Positions 29,501-37,012 of a stretch of 40,120 nucleotides of DNA are shown piece after piece. Numbering within the stretch: the stretch's first letter is position 1; each line of letters begins with the position of its first letter. Source of the stretch: Acidobacteriota bacterium (GTDB lineage: Bacteria; Acidobacteriota; Terriglobia; Acidiferrales; UBA7541); assembly GCA_021780215.1 (NCBI GenBank), contig JAJXZD010000036.1:1-40120 (forward strand). Reading direction: 5' to 3'. The translations under genes and the position numbers were made by a program. The notes under the pieces are model-generated. The model made no database searches, was not told the origin of the DNA, and saw only the letters and a program-made list of their open reading frames with translations.

Positions 29501-30558
29501 TCGTCTTCGACAAGATCACGGCGCAAGCTGGTGGAGGGCAATTAACCCTGAGCGGGAGTCTCGCGTATGGCGAAGGGCCGCTGCGATATCAGATCTCGGC
29601 TGCCACGTCGCAGGTTCGCATCCGCTATCCCGCCGGAATAAGTTGGCTGGCGGGAGGCACCCTGGAACTCTCGGGAACGAAAGACGCGGCCTTATTGACC
29701 GGACAAGTGCGCGTCCAGCGGCTGCTGTTCGCGCAGGGCGTTGACGTGGCATCGTTCTTCGCTGCCGCCGCGCAGTCCTCGCCAGGCCCAACCTCTGCTT
29801 CGCCGTTTCTGCAGAACCTGGCGTTCGACGTCGAGGGGCGTGCGGACCCCGGCGCGCGCATCGAGTGGACCGGCGCGCACGTTGATATGGAAGGGGACGT
29901 CCGGCTGCGCGGCACTTGGGACCGCCCCGTCATCCTCGGGCATATCCACCTGCTCGGGGGAGAAATGCCTTTCCGGGGCAACACGTTCGATCTCACGCGC
30001 GGAGACATCAACTTCTCCAATCCCTTCCGTCTCGATCCTGTTCTGGACGTAGAGCTGGCCTCGACCATCAACCAGTACCAAGTGACTGTAGATTTCTCCG
30101 GTCCCGCCAGCCACCTCTCAATGAACTACCGCTCGGATCCTCCGTTGCCGGACTCGGAAATCGTCGCCTTGCTTGCCCTGGGCAGTCCCGGCGAAGGTAA
30201 CGCCCTCCTGGGACAGCCCGGCGCGGCGCAGAACTACGGCGCCACAGCGCTGCTCTCCGAAGCCATTTCGAGCGGTATCGGCGGCAGAATCGAGCACCTG
30301 TTCGGAATTAACCAGTTCCGCATTGACCCCTTTCTGGCCGGGACGGCCACCGAGTCCAATGCGGCTGCACGCGTGACCATTCAAAAACAGGTCACGCGCG
30401 AGCTGACGATCACCTACTCGACAAATGCAGCCACCTCCAACCAATATCAGATGGTTGAAGTGGATTACGCGGTCAAGAACAACCTGTCCGTGGAATTTCT
30501 GCGAGACATCAACGGCACATACGGCTTCGACATCAAGTGGATCAAACACTTCAAGTAA
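26569..30558 (+). CDS. TamB-like translocation and assembly module protein (DUF490)
   Basis: TamB-like proteins are very long periplasmic beta-taco proteins anchored in the inner membrane, working with TamA-type Omp85 proteins or in phospholipid transport. The 1329-aa product has an N-terminal membrane anchor (IILGTVAILALLLGHAL) and AsmA-like early repeats (PWLRRALLAQIEVRTGA). It continues through many short beta-repeat segments to the DUF490 C terminus, marked by LPDSEIVALLALGSPGEG, LSEAISSGIGGRIEHLFGIN and the final VEFLRDINGTYGFDIKW. The start ATG overlaps the SurA-like stop (ATGA). A 16-base CT repeat (27345-27360) lies inside the gene. The convergent modC ends 13 bases after its stop. 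Confidence 0.92.
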   Translation: MSRFRKRLIWIILGTVAILALLLGHALRKGLADPWLRRALLAQIEVRTGARAEMTGFRFQAWHLRVEIRGLTLHGRETSGAPPLFRASRVEAQVRIVSFFGRKIALNELVVDKPQLSVRIDSDGRSNIPTPRKAPASGAWRDTLFRLQVGHLTLRDGSVNFNDRRTPLSLNGRNIDFALAYSAPAGADGSYAGTLNIRQMFLALGRYAPFRSDLSARFTLYRNAFELDDFSWRLPHSNLQARATLASFSRLDWQFHYRGSLSLSDVATIFRRTDVPGGLVEFSGKAHYSAAGITAGKRGSDNPSPAQSWTASGYFHARDIVLPYDWFHAKDLTTWGDYEVASSRLTVPDLEIQALGGAATGNLALDFPDMAFRVETRMRGASLARIFAALDNPNFPVETLHWDAAVDVDAVNTWNANFRHFRTNGKMRWAPPGSPAKGMIPATARIDYDYTQDRRTFSISPSKITLPKARIRMDGALGAQNSDLDVKFHADDLLEWNDFINAIRGPHAAHEQIGGRADWSGRILGPLAGPAFRGHVDAASVSYGRLFWDQFAADMEYSPDGLHLAEATVRHGRAVASLTFQMDFDGAWSFRPENHWALDANIQDVPISDLQEAIQSGYPVQGQLTGKVHGDGTRASPVFDATLDARNLQVKSLYFDHMHAQLHAGNGEVRLADATLRRGTSDISGTLAYQLATGTMQFDVTGAGISLSSISMLESSTLPLAGQLDFHLRGHGPLQTSVAQGDFRIRNLRLGSEAEGDFRGRLVSDGQTARLTLTAVPTPDSLQGDVTIELTGDRRIVGSVSVRQFNLDPLITAGLHLHQLTGHGAADALFTISGNLRQPDSIEVQADIARISFNYELVQLANDQDIHLTYRRNEVSIEQARLRGPDTDFKISGSARFDGNRPLHFAVSGAVNLRLVKGLFPDLDGKGRADVNVGIGGNLSQPELTGRARVSGASISYADFPVGLTGLDGEFSFDKSRLVFDKITAQAGGGQLTLSGSLAYGEGPLRYQISAATSQVRIRYPAGISWLAGGTLELSGTKDAALLTGQVRVQRLLFAQGVDVASFFAAAAQSSPGPTSASPFLQNLAFDVEGRADPGARIEWTGAHVDMEGDVRLRGTWDRPVILGHIHLLGGEMPFRGNTFDLTRGDINFSNPFRLDPVLDVELASTINQYQVTVDFSGPASHLSMNYRSDPPLPDSEIVALLALGSPGEGNALLGQPGAAQNYGATALLSEAISSGIGGRIEHLFGINQFRIDPFLAGTATESNAAARVTIQKQVTRELTITYSTNAATSNQYQMVEVDYAVKNNLSVEFLRDINGTYGFDIKWIKHFK
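27345..27360 (+). repeat. CT dinucleotide run (CT)8 inside the tamB-like gene
   Basis: Eight CT units in a row encode Ser-Leu-Ser-Leu-Ser within the AsmA-like N-terminal part of the TamB-like protein. A change in unit number would shift the reading frame. Such tracts are phase-variable in some bacteria; nothing else here shows that this one varies. Confidence 0.7.
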
Positions 30559-30571
30559 CTGCTCCGGCGGC

Positions 30572-31654
30572 TCACTCCGGCAGTAAGAATAGGAGCTCCG
30601 GTGCAAGCCGCACGTGCCAGGGGAATGGCCGGTCCCGGAAGCGCTCCCATTTCTCCTTGAATACTTCGGCTTGCAGATGAAATTCCCCGGTCTCGCCCGG
30701 CGGGCGGTGGAGATGCAGAAAGAGGGTGACGCGGAAGGGCGTCTCGGAAGATCGCGACAGCCAGCAAGGAAACACGTTTGCTTCGGGCCTGGATGCGGCG
30801 TCCGCGGACTCAGCGAAATCAATGTGATGCGCGCGAATGCCGACATGCGCCGGAGGGCGAGACAAGGACTGCGAGGCGCGCAGGCGGCAGCCCCAGTCGA
30901 GCGCCTCAACGAATCCGCCTTCGACCATGCGTGCGCGCGAGAAATTCTTGCATCCCGTCAGCCGCGCGACCTCTAGACTGGGAGGCCTGCGCAGAACCTC
31001 CTCTCGGGGGCCGAACGCAGCCACCCGCCCTCTCGATAGCACGAGCATCTCCCGACCAAGCCGGTAGGCTTCTTCGACATTGTGGGTCACCAACAGCGCC
31101 GGGCGGCGATAAGCTGCGAAGGTTTCCTGCAGCAGCGCCTCCATCTGAGCGCGCAGATGTGTGTCCAGTGCGGAGAGAGGCTCATCCAGCAGGAGAGCGT
31201 CGGGCTCAATGGAAAGCGCACGAGCCAGCGCGGCTCGTTGTTGTTCCCCGCCGGATAGCTGCCGCGGATAACGATTTCCCAGCACGGCGATATGCGCGCG
31301 TTCCATATGGGATTGCACGCGCCGTTCTCTTTCCTCGTCAGAGAGGGAGCGGAGGCCGAACGCGATATTTTCCGCCACTGTGCGGTGCGGAAATAGCGCG
31401 TAGTGCTGAAAGAGAAGGCCCACGCGGCGATCGCGGGCAGCGACGTGCACATGGCGTTCCGTGTCGAGCAGGACGCGGCCCCCCAGCGCGATACTCCCGC
31501 GATCCGGATGCTCTAGCCCGGCAACGCACCGCAGCAGCATGGTCTTCCCCGCACCGGAAGGCCCGAGAATTGCCAGCGGCTCATCCCCTGCGGTGAACGC
31601 TACATCCAGGGTGTACTCCGGGAGCCTCTTCGCCAACTGGACCTCGAGGGGCAT
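30572..31654 (-). CDS. modC: Molybdate ABC transporter ATP-binding protein ModC
   Basis: ModC powers molybdate import. The 360-aa protein carries Walker A GPSGAGKT (31-38), Q-loop FQHYALFP, signature LSGGEQQR (133-140), Walker B ALLLDEP (153-159) and H-loop VTHNVEEA, with a C-terminal TOBE/Mop-like region (about 235-360) of the kind that binds oxyanions in ModC. Its ATG is one base beyond the modB stop (TGA G ATG), so translation is coupled. It is the last gene of the modA-modB-modC set and faces the TamB-like gene across 13 bases. The related sulfate/thiosulfate ATPases are the main alternative, but the modA neighbour favours molybdate. Confidence 0.9.
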   Translation of the reverse strand: MPLEVQLAKRLPEYTLDVAFTAGDEPLAILGPSGAGKTMLLRCVAGLEHPDRGSIALGGRVLLDTERHVHVAARDRRVGLLFQHYALFPHRTVAENIAFGLRSLSDEERERRVQSHMERAHIAVLGNRYPRQLSGGEQQRAALARALSIEPDALLLDEPLSALDTHLRAQMEALLQETFAAYRRPALLVTHNVEEAYRLGREMLVLSRGRVAAFGPREEVLRRPPSLEVARLTGCKNFSRARMVEGGFVEALDWGCRLRASQSLSRPPAHVGIRAHHIDFAESADAASRPEANVFPCWLSRSSETPFRVTLFLHLHRPPGETGEFHLQAEVFKEKWERFRDRPFPWHVRLAPELLFLLPE

Positions 31655-31655
31655 C

Positions 31656-32372
31656 TCAGCGTCCCATCCATTGGCTTCGGCGGCTTCCCGGCGCCTGTAC
31701 CCAACGGTAAAGCCCGCCCAGCAAGACCAGCGAAATCACCACGTCCAAAAGGCACAAGATTGAAGCGCTGTGCAAGTCCCCGGCCTCCACGGCAAAATAG
31801 ATTGCGATGGGAATCGTCTCCGTCCTGCCGGGTATGTCCCCGGCCAGCATGAGCGTGGCCCCAAACTCTCCCAGCGCGCGGGCGAAGGTGAGGATTGTCC
31901 CGGCGAGCACGCCGGGCCAGGAAAGCGGCAGGGCAATTTCAAGGAAGACTCGCCACTCGCTGCCGCCCAGCGTCCGCGCGGCCTCCAGGTACCGCGTGTC
32001 CACCTGCTCCAGGGCGGCGCGCGCAGTCAGATACATCAGCGGGAAGGAGACGACCGCCGCCGCGATGACAGTCGCGGGCCAGGAAAAGACCACCGTCGTG
32101 CCCAGGCGAAGCAACATTCGGCCTAGCAGGCCATTGCGGCCAAAAATGAGGAGCAGCAGAAAACCAACAACCGTCGGCGGCAGGACCAAGGGGAGGACCA
32201 GAATGCCGTCCACCAGGGCCATCGCCGGCCCGCGCCGCCGCTCGCGCCAAGCCGCCGCAGCCACACCCGCGACAAGCGTGATCGCCGTGGCCGTTACGCT
32301 TGTGGCCAGCGAAATCCGCAGAGGAGACCAGTCGAGAGGTGTGCCGAGAAACATGGCCATGGTCTGATACAT
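31656..32372 (-). CDS. modB: Molybdate ABC transporter permease ModB
   Basis: ModB is the inner-membrane channel of the molybdate importer. The 238-aa protein has five to six transmembrane segments (from about SLATSVTATAITLVAGVAAA onward), the family LVLPPTVVGFLLL motif, and the cytoplasmic coupling EAA loop EAARTLGGSEWRVFLEIALP followed by SWPGVLAGTILTFARALGEF, which docks onto ModC. It starts 21 bases after the modA stop. No strong ribosome-binding site is visible at ATG 32372; ATG 32360 (MAMFLG) is an alternative. Confidence 0.93.
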   Translation of the reverse strand: MYQTMAMFLGTPLDWSPLRISLATSVTATAITLVAGVAAAAWRERRRGPAMALVDGILVLPLVLPPTVVGFLLLLIFGRNGLLGRMLLRLGTTVVFSWPATVIAAAVVSFPLMYLTARAALEQVDTRYLEAARTLGGSEWRVFLEIALPLSWPGVLAGTILTFARALGEFGATLMLAGDIPGRTETIPIAIYFAVEAGDLHSASILCLLDVVISLVLLGGLYRWVQAPGSRRSQWMGR

Positions 32373-32393
32373 CGGCAGAGGATTGTATCCGGA

Positions 32394-33227
32394 TCAGTGG
32401 CCTGTGGGTTGATTTTCTGGGATGGAAAAGCCCCTTTGCGCAAACACGGTGCGCGCCGGCGCGCTTGCCAGGAAATTCAAGAATGCGATGGCCGCGGTGG
32501 GGTGCCGGGTTCCCTTCACCACCGCGGCAGGATAGACGATCGGATCGTGCCATCCGGGCTGTGCGGTCGCGGCGATTCGCACGTGCGGCGTGCCCTGCGC
32601 ATCTGTCCGGTAAACGATGCCCGCATCGGCATTTCCCGTTTCCACATAGGTCAGCACCTGCAGCACATCCTTGGCGTAGACGGCCTTTCCGGCGACAGCT
32701 CCGAGCAGTCCCAGATGCTCGAGCGTCTGTCGGGCATACATTCCCGCCGGCACCGTCGCTGGCTCCCCCAGAGCGACGACCCGGATTTCAGGACGCTCCA
32801 GGTCCGCGAACCCGCCGATGCTTTTCGCCGACGCCGGAACGATCAGAACAAGTTCGTTGCCGGCCAGATCCCGGAGCGTCCCGCCGAGCAGCAATCCTTC
32901 TGAATCGAGAGCGCGACTTTGCTCTGTCCCCGCGGAGATGAAAATATCCACGGGGGCTCCTTGCTCAATCTGGCGCTGCAGGGTTCCCGAGGCGCCATAA
33001 TTGAAGGTAATCTTTACGCCTGGATCGCTCCGCTGATAAATGGCACCCAAATCATCCAAGACGCCCTTCAAGCTGATCGCCGCCGAGACGATCAGGGGCA
33101 CTGGCCGCAGCGTGACCCCATATAGCGGCGCGAGGTAGAGAACGGCAATTGCAATCGCGAGCGCGCGGGCACTGCGGATTATCCCGCTGCGGCGGCGCAT
33201 GGCAGGGGTGAATTTGTCAGCCGCCAT
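32394..33227 (-). CDS. modA: Molybdate ABC transporter substrate-binding protein ModA
   Basis: ModA captures molybdate in the periplasm. The 277-aa product has a long N-terminal region with a hydrophobic signal or anchor (ALAIAIAVLYLAPLYG) and then the ModA fold: VSAAISLKGVLDDLG, the oxyanion-binding NYGASGTLQRQIEQGAPVDI and FISAGTEQ segments, and LTYVETGNADAGIVYRTDA. There is no lipobox cysteine, so it is probably soluble or N-terminally anchored. ATG 33200 (MRRRSG) is an in-frame alternative start. It lies 20 bases downstream of the DUF2059 gene on the same strand, so both may share a transcript. Confidence 0.92.
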   Translation of the reverse strand: MAADKFTPAMRRRSGIIRSARALAIAIAVLYLAPLYGVTLRPVPLIVSAAISLKGVLDDLGAIYQRSDPGVKITFNYGASGTLQRQIEQGAPVDIFISAGTEQSRALDSEGLLLGGTLRDLAGNELVLIVPASAKSIGGFADLERPEIRVVALGEPATVPAGMYARQTLEHLGLLGAVAGKAVYAKDVLQVLTYVETGNADAGIVYRTDAQGTPHVRIAATAQPGWHDPIVYPAAVVKGTRHPTAAIAFLNFLASAPARTVFAQRGFSIPENQPTGH

Positions 33228-33247
33228 CCGAGAAGTTCCTATACCTC

Positions 33248-33922
33248 TCAGGGCTGCTCCGGTGAAGGATTCGGATTGGGTGTCGGGGCCGGTGCTGCTC
33301 CCGGAGCCGGGCTGGCCCCCGGCACCGGAGGAAGCATCCGCTTCAGCTCGGGGTATTCGTCCGACATGGCGCGCAGGACTTGCAGAGCGGCAGACTGATC
33401 CATTTTCATGCCGGCTTCCTGCGTGTCCCGCGTGACCTGCGGGAGAACCTTTACGACGTGCTGGCCCAGCGGAGATTCATAGAAGTTGATCAACCCCTGA
33501 ATCTCCTCCAAGGAGAAGGCGCGGTCGTAGATAGGAACCATCGCGTCGGTAACGGCGCTCGAAGGAGCGCTCGCGGAAAACCGCTTCTCAAAAGTGTCCA
33601 TGAACTTCTGCAGGTCGTTTCCCTGCATGGCGTGGCCCATGACCGTCCGGACCTGGTTCTTGATATATGCGGCCAGATTGTCGCCGAGCTTGGCGGTCTG
33701 CGTAATGTCCATCAGATGGCGAATCGCCGCCTCCTTCGCGGGATCAACCTTGGCCGCTATTTGTGGCGGCGCCTGACCCACACCTGGAGTGCCAGATTGA
33801 TTGGGATATGAAGGCAAATGCCCCGCGGACGGCGCTCCCTGGCCCGCGCGCGGCGCTATCTGTCCCAGCGCAGATGCCGGAATCGTCAAGACAACCGCCA
33901 ACAAGGCTATTCTGAACTTCAT
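33248..33922 (-). CDS. Secreted DUF2059 family protein
   Basis: The 224-aa protein has a clear signal peptide (MKFRIALLAVVLTIPASALG) and a DUF2059 domain (about 60-185) with the hallmark MVPIYDRAFSLEEIQGLI and FYESPLGQHVVKVLP. N- and C-terminal tails are Pro/Gly/Ala-rich. DUF2059 proteins are periplasmic and of unknown role. GAGGAGA at ideal spacing before the ATG fixes the start. A hairpin lies in its leader (33947-33972). It is the first gene of the possible DUF2059-modABC transcript; whether it aids molybdate uptake is not known. Confidence 0.85.
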   Translation of the reverse strand: MKFRIALLAVVLTIPASALGQIAPRAGQGAPSAGHLPSYPNQSGTPGVGQAPPQIAAKVDPAKEAAIRHLMDITQTAKLGDNLAAYIKNQVRTVMGHAMQGNDLQKFMDTFEKRFSASAPSSAVTDAMVPIYDRAFSLEEIQGLINFYESPLGQHVVKVLPQVTRDTQEAGMKMDQSAALQVLRAMSDEYPELKRMLPPVPGASPAPGAAPAPTPNPNPSPEQP

Positions 33923-33946
33923 CGTTTCTCCTCGGATTCTGTCGCG

Positions 33947-33972
33947 GATTCCCGCCTCTCACGGCGGGATTC
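33947..33972 (-). other. Palindromic stem in the DUF2059 leader
   Basis: GATTCCCGCC (33947-33956) and GGCGGGATTC (33963-33972) make a 10-bp stem with one mismatch and a six-base loop, 25 bases before the DUF2059 start codon. It could be an operator for a dimeric regulator or an mRNA leader stem. No match to a known molybdate operator is claimed. Confidence 0.38.
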
Positions 33973-34114
33973 TTCATGCTACCGGACACGCCCATCAGAA
34001 GCAATTTGCGATTCCCAGACTTTTCATGGCGGGAGCAAACCGGGGTGTGATAGTTTTTGGAGAGCGCTTGGCACAGCCACGAAATTACATTCGTGCCTCA
34101 AACATGAGCGCCGC

Positions 34115-34120
34115 TATAAT
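34115..34120 (+). promoter_or_regulatory. -10 element upstream of pcm
   Basis: A perfect TATAAT lies 30 bases before ATG 34150. No convincing -35 is present at 16-18 bases. Initiation near 34127 would make an in-frame TTG at 34129 effectively leaderless, and the AAGGA at 34135 better serves the downstream ATG. Confidence 0.4.
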
Positions 34121-34149
34121 TTCCTGCTTTGCATAAGGACGCCGGCCGC

Positions 34150-34851
34150 ATGAGAGGCAACTGGATGGATGCCCCTGATACAGGCACCAACTTCGAGGAG
34201 TTGCGGCTCGGTATGGTGGCCCGCCAGATTCGCCGGCGCGGAATCCGTGCGGAGCGTGTCCTCGACGCCATGGAATCGATTCCCCGGCACCTGTTCGTCC
34301 CCGCCGAGCAAGAGCCGTCGGCCTACATGGATGAGCCTCTGCCTATTGGCGAGGGGCAGACGATCGCCCAACCTTTCATGGTGGCAGCTATGGCGGAGGC
34401 GCTGCTGCTCGAAGGACACGAACGCGTACTTGAGGTCGGCGCAGGCTCCGGCTACCAGGCGGCGATTCTTTCGATGCTCGCGATGGAAGTGATCGCCATC
34501 GAAACGCGCCCATCCCTGGCCGTGTCGGCGGGAGAAAAGCTCTCACGCCTGGGTTGCACGAACGTGCGTGTCGAAATCGGGGACGGCTCGCTCGGCTTTC
34601 CCGCCGCTGCGCCCTTTGACGCAATTCTGGTAACCGCCGCAGCCCCCGCGATTCCTCCGCCGCTGCTGGACCAACTCGCGGAGGGCGGCCGCCTGGTCAT
34701 TCCCGTCGGCCCGGCCAATCAGCAGGAACTTTTACGCATAGCCCGGCGCGGCGGCGAGACGCATTCAGAGGCACTCTACGCCTGCCGCTTCGTTCCTCTT
34801 CTGGGCCGCCATGGATGGCCTCGACTCTCTCAGGATGCCACGCACGGATGA
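34150..34851 (+). CDS. pcm: Protein-L-isoaspartate O-methyltransferase
   Basis: Pcm methylates isoaspartyl residues of damaged proteins with S-adenosylmethionine and so starts their repair. The 233-aa protein has the family start region LRLGMVARQIRRRGI and IPRHLFVPAEQEPSAYMDEP, the GQTIAQPFMVAAMAEAL substrate loop, SAM motif I VLEVGAGSGYQAAILS, and the AAAPAIPPPLLDQLAEGGRL post-motif region. Start choice: ATG 34150 is used here, but ATG 34165 has a nearer AGAGG site and is a good alternative. Its stop overlaps the start of the GT2 gene. Confidence 0.93.
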   Translation: MRGNWMDAPDTGTNFEELRLGMVARQIRRRGIRAERVLDAMESIPRHLFVPAEQEPSAYMDEPLPIGEGQTIAQPFMVAAMAEALLLEGHERVLEVGAGSGYQAAILSMLAMEVIAIETRPSLAVSAGEKLSRLGCTNVRVEIGDGSLGFPAAAPFDAILVTAAAPAIPPPLLDQLAEGGRLVIPVGPANQQELLRIARRGGETHSEALYACRFVPLLGRHGWPRLSQDATHG

Positions 34852-35603
34852 GCGCTTTGCAGCCTGAGTTATCCGTCATCATCCCCGCATACAACGAAGA
34901 GCGGCGTCTCCGGCCAACTCTCGCGCGCATTCACGAATACTTCGCAAGCCAGGGGATACATCCGGCATCGCTCGAAATCCTCGTGGTTGACGACGGGTCC
35001 ACGGACGGGACAGCACAGGCCGTCCGCGAAAGCATGCGTACCATGCCTGCGCTGCGGTTGTTGTCAAATGGCGAGAACCGCGGAAAGGGTTATAGCGTTC
35101 GGCGTGGAATGCTGGAGGCCCGAGGGCACCTGGCCTTGTTCACCGATGCGGACCTCTCTTCCCCGATGGAGGAATCGGAAAAGCTCTTCGCCGCTCTTGG
35201 TGCGGGAAATGACATTGCGATCGGCTCGCGTGCCCTGGACCGGTCGCTCATCGCTGTGCACCAATCCCGGTCCCGCGAACTTGCCGGAATACTCTTTAAC
35301 CGGCTCGTGCACCTGCTTACCGGCCTTCCCTTTCAAGATACGCAGTGCGGGTTCAAGGCCTTCGTCCGTCATCGTTGCCAAATCATTTTCGAGCAGCAAC
35401 GAATCGAGGGCTTCGGCTTCGACCCGGAAATTCTCTTTCTGGCGCGCCGTCACGGCCTGCAGACGGCGGAAGTCCCGGTGCGCTGGGCACATGAGCCGGC
35501 CAGCAAAGTCCACGTGCTCCGCGACAGCCTCCAGATGCTGGGCGGCCTTGCGTATATCCTCTGGAACCGCCTGGCCGGCCGCTATCCACGCGCGGAACCC
35601 TGA
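34848..35603 (+). CDS. Family 2 glycosyltransferase, dolichyl-phosphate glucosyltransferase-like
   Basis: GT2 enzymes of this group transfer a hexose from a nucleotide sugar to a polyprenyl phosphate. The 251-aa product shows LSVIIPAYNEERRLRPTL, VVDDGSTDGTAQAV, the metal-binding FTDADLSSPMEE (DxD), GSRALDRS, and the conserved DTQCGFKAF plus GFGFDPEILFLAR segments that mark the Alg5/DPG-synthase-like branch. There is no C-terminal membrane domain, although a short hydrophobic segment ends the protein. ATG 34848 overlaps the pcm stop by four bases (ATGA), so translation is coupled although the functions seem unrelated. It could supply polyprenyl-linked glucose for envelope glycans. Confidence 0.87.
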   Translation: MSALQPELSVIIPAYNEERRLRPTLARIHEYFASQGIHPASLEILVVDDGSTDGTAQAVRESMRTMPALRLLSNGENRGKGYSVRRGMLEARGHLALFTDADLSSPMEESEKLFAALGAGNDIAIGSRALDRSLIAVHQSRSRELAGILFNRLVHLLTGLPFQDTQCGFKAFVRHRCQIIFEQQRIEGFGFDPEILFLARRHGLQTAEVPVRWAHEPASKVHVLRDSLQMLGGLAYILWNRLAGRYPRAEP

Positions 35604-35685
35604 CGCGCCCCTTGCCGGTGCATGGCAGGGCGGGCCTTGCCCTGAGAGCCTCCGTTTGCGGCCCGCCGCTGACAGGCTTGTCCTG

Positions 35686-36228
35686 TTATCTCCTGGGCTG
35701 GGCCGTCGGTGGCAGAAGTGCGTTTAGGCGCAGGTAGGAGGCGGCCGTGCTGTAATGGTCGCCATAGTCCTGCGCAAAAACAATCATGGCGTTGCCGCGG
35801 GACATCGTTCTCCCTCCAAAGAACTGCACCTGCTCGCCGAGTGTCGAGTCGTCTACTTTTGCGAGCGACTTCTCGCAAAAATCGAACGAAGACTTCAATG
35901 CCGGCACCAGCGTGTCTTTGGGGTCGCTATCAGCAAGCTTCGGCATGGCCGGCGCTTTCACGCCCGAAATCATGGAGCACAGCCCATAGTTCGCGCCGAC
36001 CATGTGGACCACGAGATGGCCGAAGGTGATCTGTTGAGGCGTGGGGCGGAAGCCGAATTTGTCCGCCGGCATCTCCTCCACCGCGGCAATAATATTCTTG
36101 GATTCCGTCGCCTCCAGCTTCCGCACCGCATTCGATACCGGATTGCTCTCTGACTGCTGGGCCTGAAGCGCGCCGCCCGTAAACGCCAGAAGCAGGATCG
36201 CCAGCAGTCCGAATTTTGTTCGCATCAT
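35686..36228 (-). CDS. Secreted DinB-like superfamily protein
   Basis: The 180-aa protein has a signal peptide (start MMRTKFGLLAILLLAF, end ALQA) followed by a four-helix DinB-like fold. Markers are ADKFGFRPTPQQITFGHLVVH, where His residues on helix 2 can bind metal, and GDHYSTAASYLRLN on the last helix, with the third His. Cytoplasmic DinB relatives include thiol transferases; exported ones like this are frequent in Acidobacteria and uncharacterised. AGGAGG seven bases before ATG 36228 sets the start; a second ATG follows directly. A convincing promoter lies just upstream. Confidence 0.82.
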   Translation of the reverse strand: MMRTKFGLLAILLLAFTGGALQAQQSESNPVSNAVRKLEATESKNIIAAVEEMPADKFGFRPTPQQITFGHLVVHMVGANYGLCSMISGVKAPAMPKLADSDPKDTLVPALKSSFDFCEKSLAKVDDSTLGEQVQFFGGRTMSRGNAMIVFAQDYGDHYSTAASYLRLNALLPPTAQPRR

Positions 36229-36259
36229 TGTGCCGCCTCCTTAAATTTCAAGCGCCCCA

Positions 36260-36288
36260 AGGATAGCCTCTGCCTTCTCCCACGACAA
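36260..36288 (-). promoter_or_regulatory. Promoter of the DinB-like gene
   Basis: On the minus strand TTGTCG (36288-36283) and TATCCT (36265-36260) are separated by 17 bases, each matching four of six consensus positions. Initiation would fall near 36253, about 25 bases before ATG 36228, just ahead of the TAAGGAGG site. Confidence 0.45.
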
Positions 36289-36366
36289 GCGGCTCCCGGG
36301 TGTTGGGGGTATGCCCGGCGGAACCCCGGCAGGGCTGGAGCGTATTTACTTGTTGGCGCAAAGTAC

Positions 36367-36392
36367 TTGACAGCGCCAGGACTCGTGCTAAT
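36367..36392 (+). promoter_or_regulatory. Promoter placing initiation at the start codon of the membrane-protein gene
   Basis: TTGACA (36367-36372) is perfect. The -10 is weaker: GCTAAT (36387-36392) at a short 14-base spacing or TAATCT (36389-36394) at 16. Either way initiation is expected at about 36400-36402, which coincides with GTG 36401. Confidence 0.45.
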
Positions 36393-36400
36393 CTCCCGCT

Positions 36401-37012
36401 GTGGCTCCCATCGAGCTCCCTCGCCGCCAGGAAAAACCCCTCGCGCTCGACGACCGCGCCCGCGACAACCTTCGCTTCATCCGTGAGACGATGGAGCGCG
36501 CCGGCGCCTTTACCGCCGTGCCCGGCTGGGGCGGCGTGGCTATCGGAATCACAGCCATTGGCGCGGCGACCATCGCTTCCCGGCAGTCATCGCCGTCTTC
36601 CTGGCTTCTGGCCTGGATGGGCGAAGCGGCGGTGGCCGTCGCGATTGCCATCTGGACGACACTTTCCAAAGCGCGCCGCGCAGGGACCTCCCTTCTCTCA
36701 GGGCCGGGGCGCCGCTTTGTCTATAGCTTTGCTCCTCCTCTTTTCGCCGGAGCGCTGCTCACACTGGTTTTGAGCCAAGCGGGATTGGTCAGGGCTATTC
36801 CGGGAACGTGGCTGCTGCTCTACGGCACAGGTGTAGCCACCGGTGGCGCATTCTCCATTCGCGTCGTGCCTCTGATGGGGCTCTGCTTCATGGTTCTCGG
36901 AGCGGTGGCGCTGTTCTGCCCGTTCGGCTGGGGAAACGCCCTCCTGGCCACAGGATTTGGGGGCCTGCACATCGCCTTCGGCGCGGTGATCGCGAGGAAA
37001 TATGGCGGATAA
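36401..37012 (+). CDS. Predicted multi-pass membrane protein, possibly leaderless
   Basis: The 203-aa product has a soluble N terminus with a conserved-looking DRARDNLRFIRETMERAGAF helix, then six hydrophobic segments (about 40-60, 68-88, 108-128, 133-150, 153-172, 176-195). I recall similar acidobacterial proteins beginning with this DNLRFIRxTMERAxxFTAVPGWGG segment, always upstream of a winged-helix gene, but know no function. GTG 36401 has no ribosome-binding site, yet a later start (ATG 36491) would remove the conserved helix. With the promoter just upstream, a leaderless mRNA is the simplest reading. Its last four codons overlap the regulator gene. Confidence 0.72.
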   Translation: MAPIELPRRQEKPLALDDRARDNLRFIRETMERAGAFTAVPGWGGVAIGITAIGAATIASRQSSPSSWLLAWMGEAAVAVAIAIWTTLSKARRAGTSLLSGPGRRFVYSFAPPLFAGALLTLVLSQAGLVRAIPGTWLLLYGTGVATGGAFSIRVVPLMGLCFMVLGAVALFCPFGWGNALLATGFGGLHIAFGAVIARKYGG

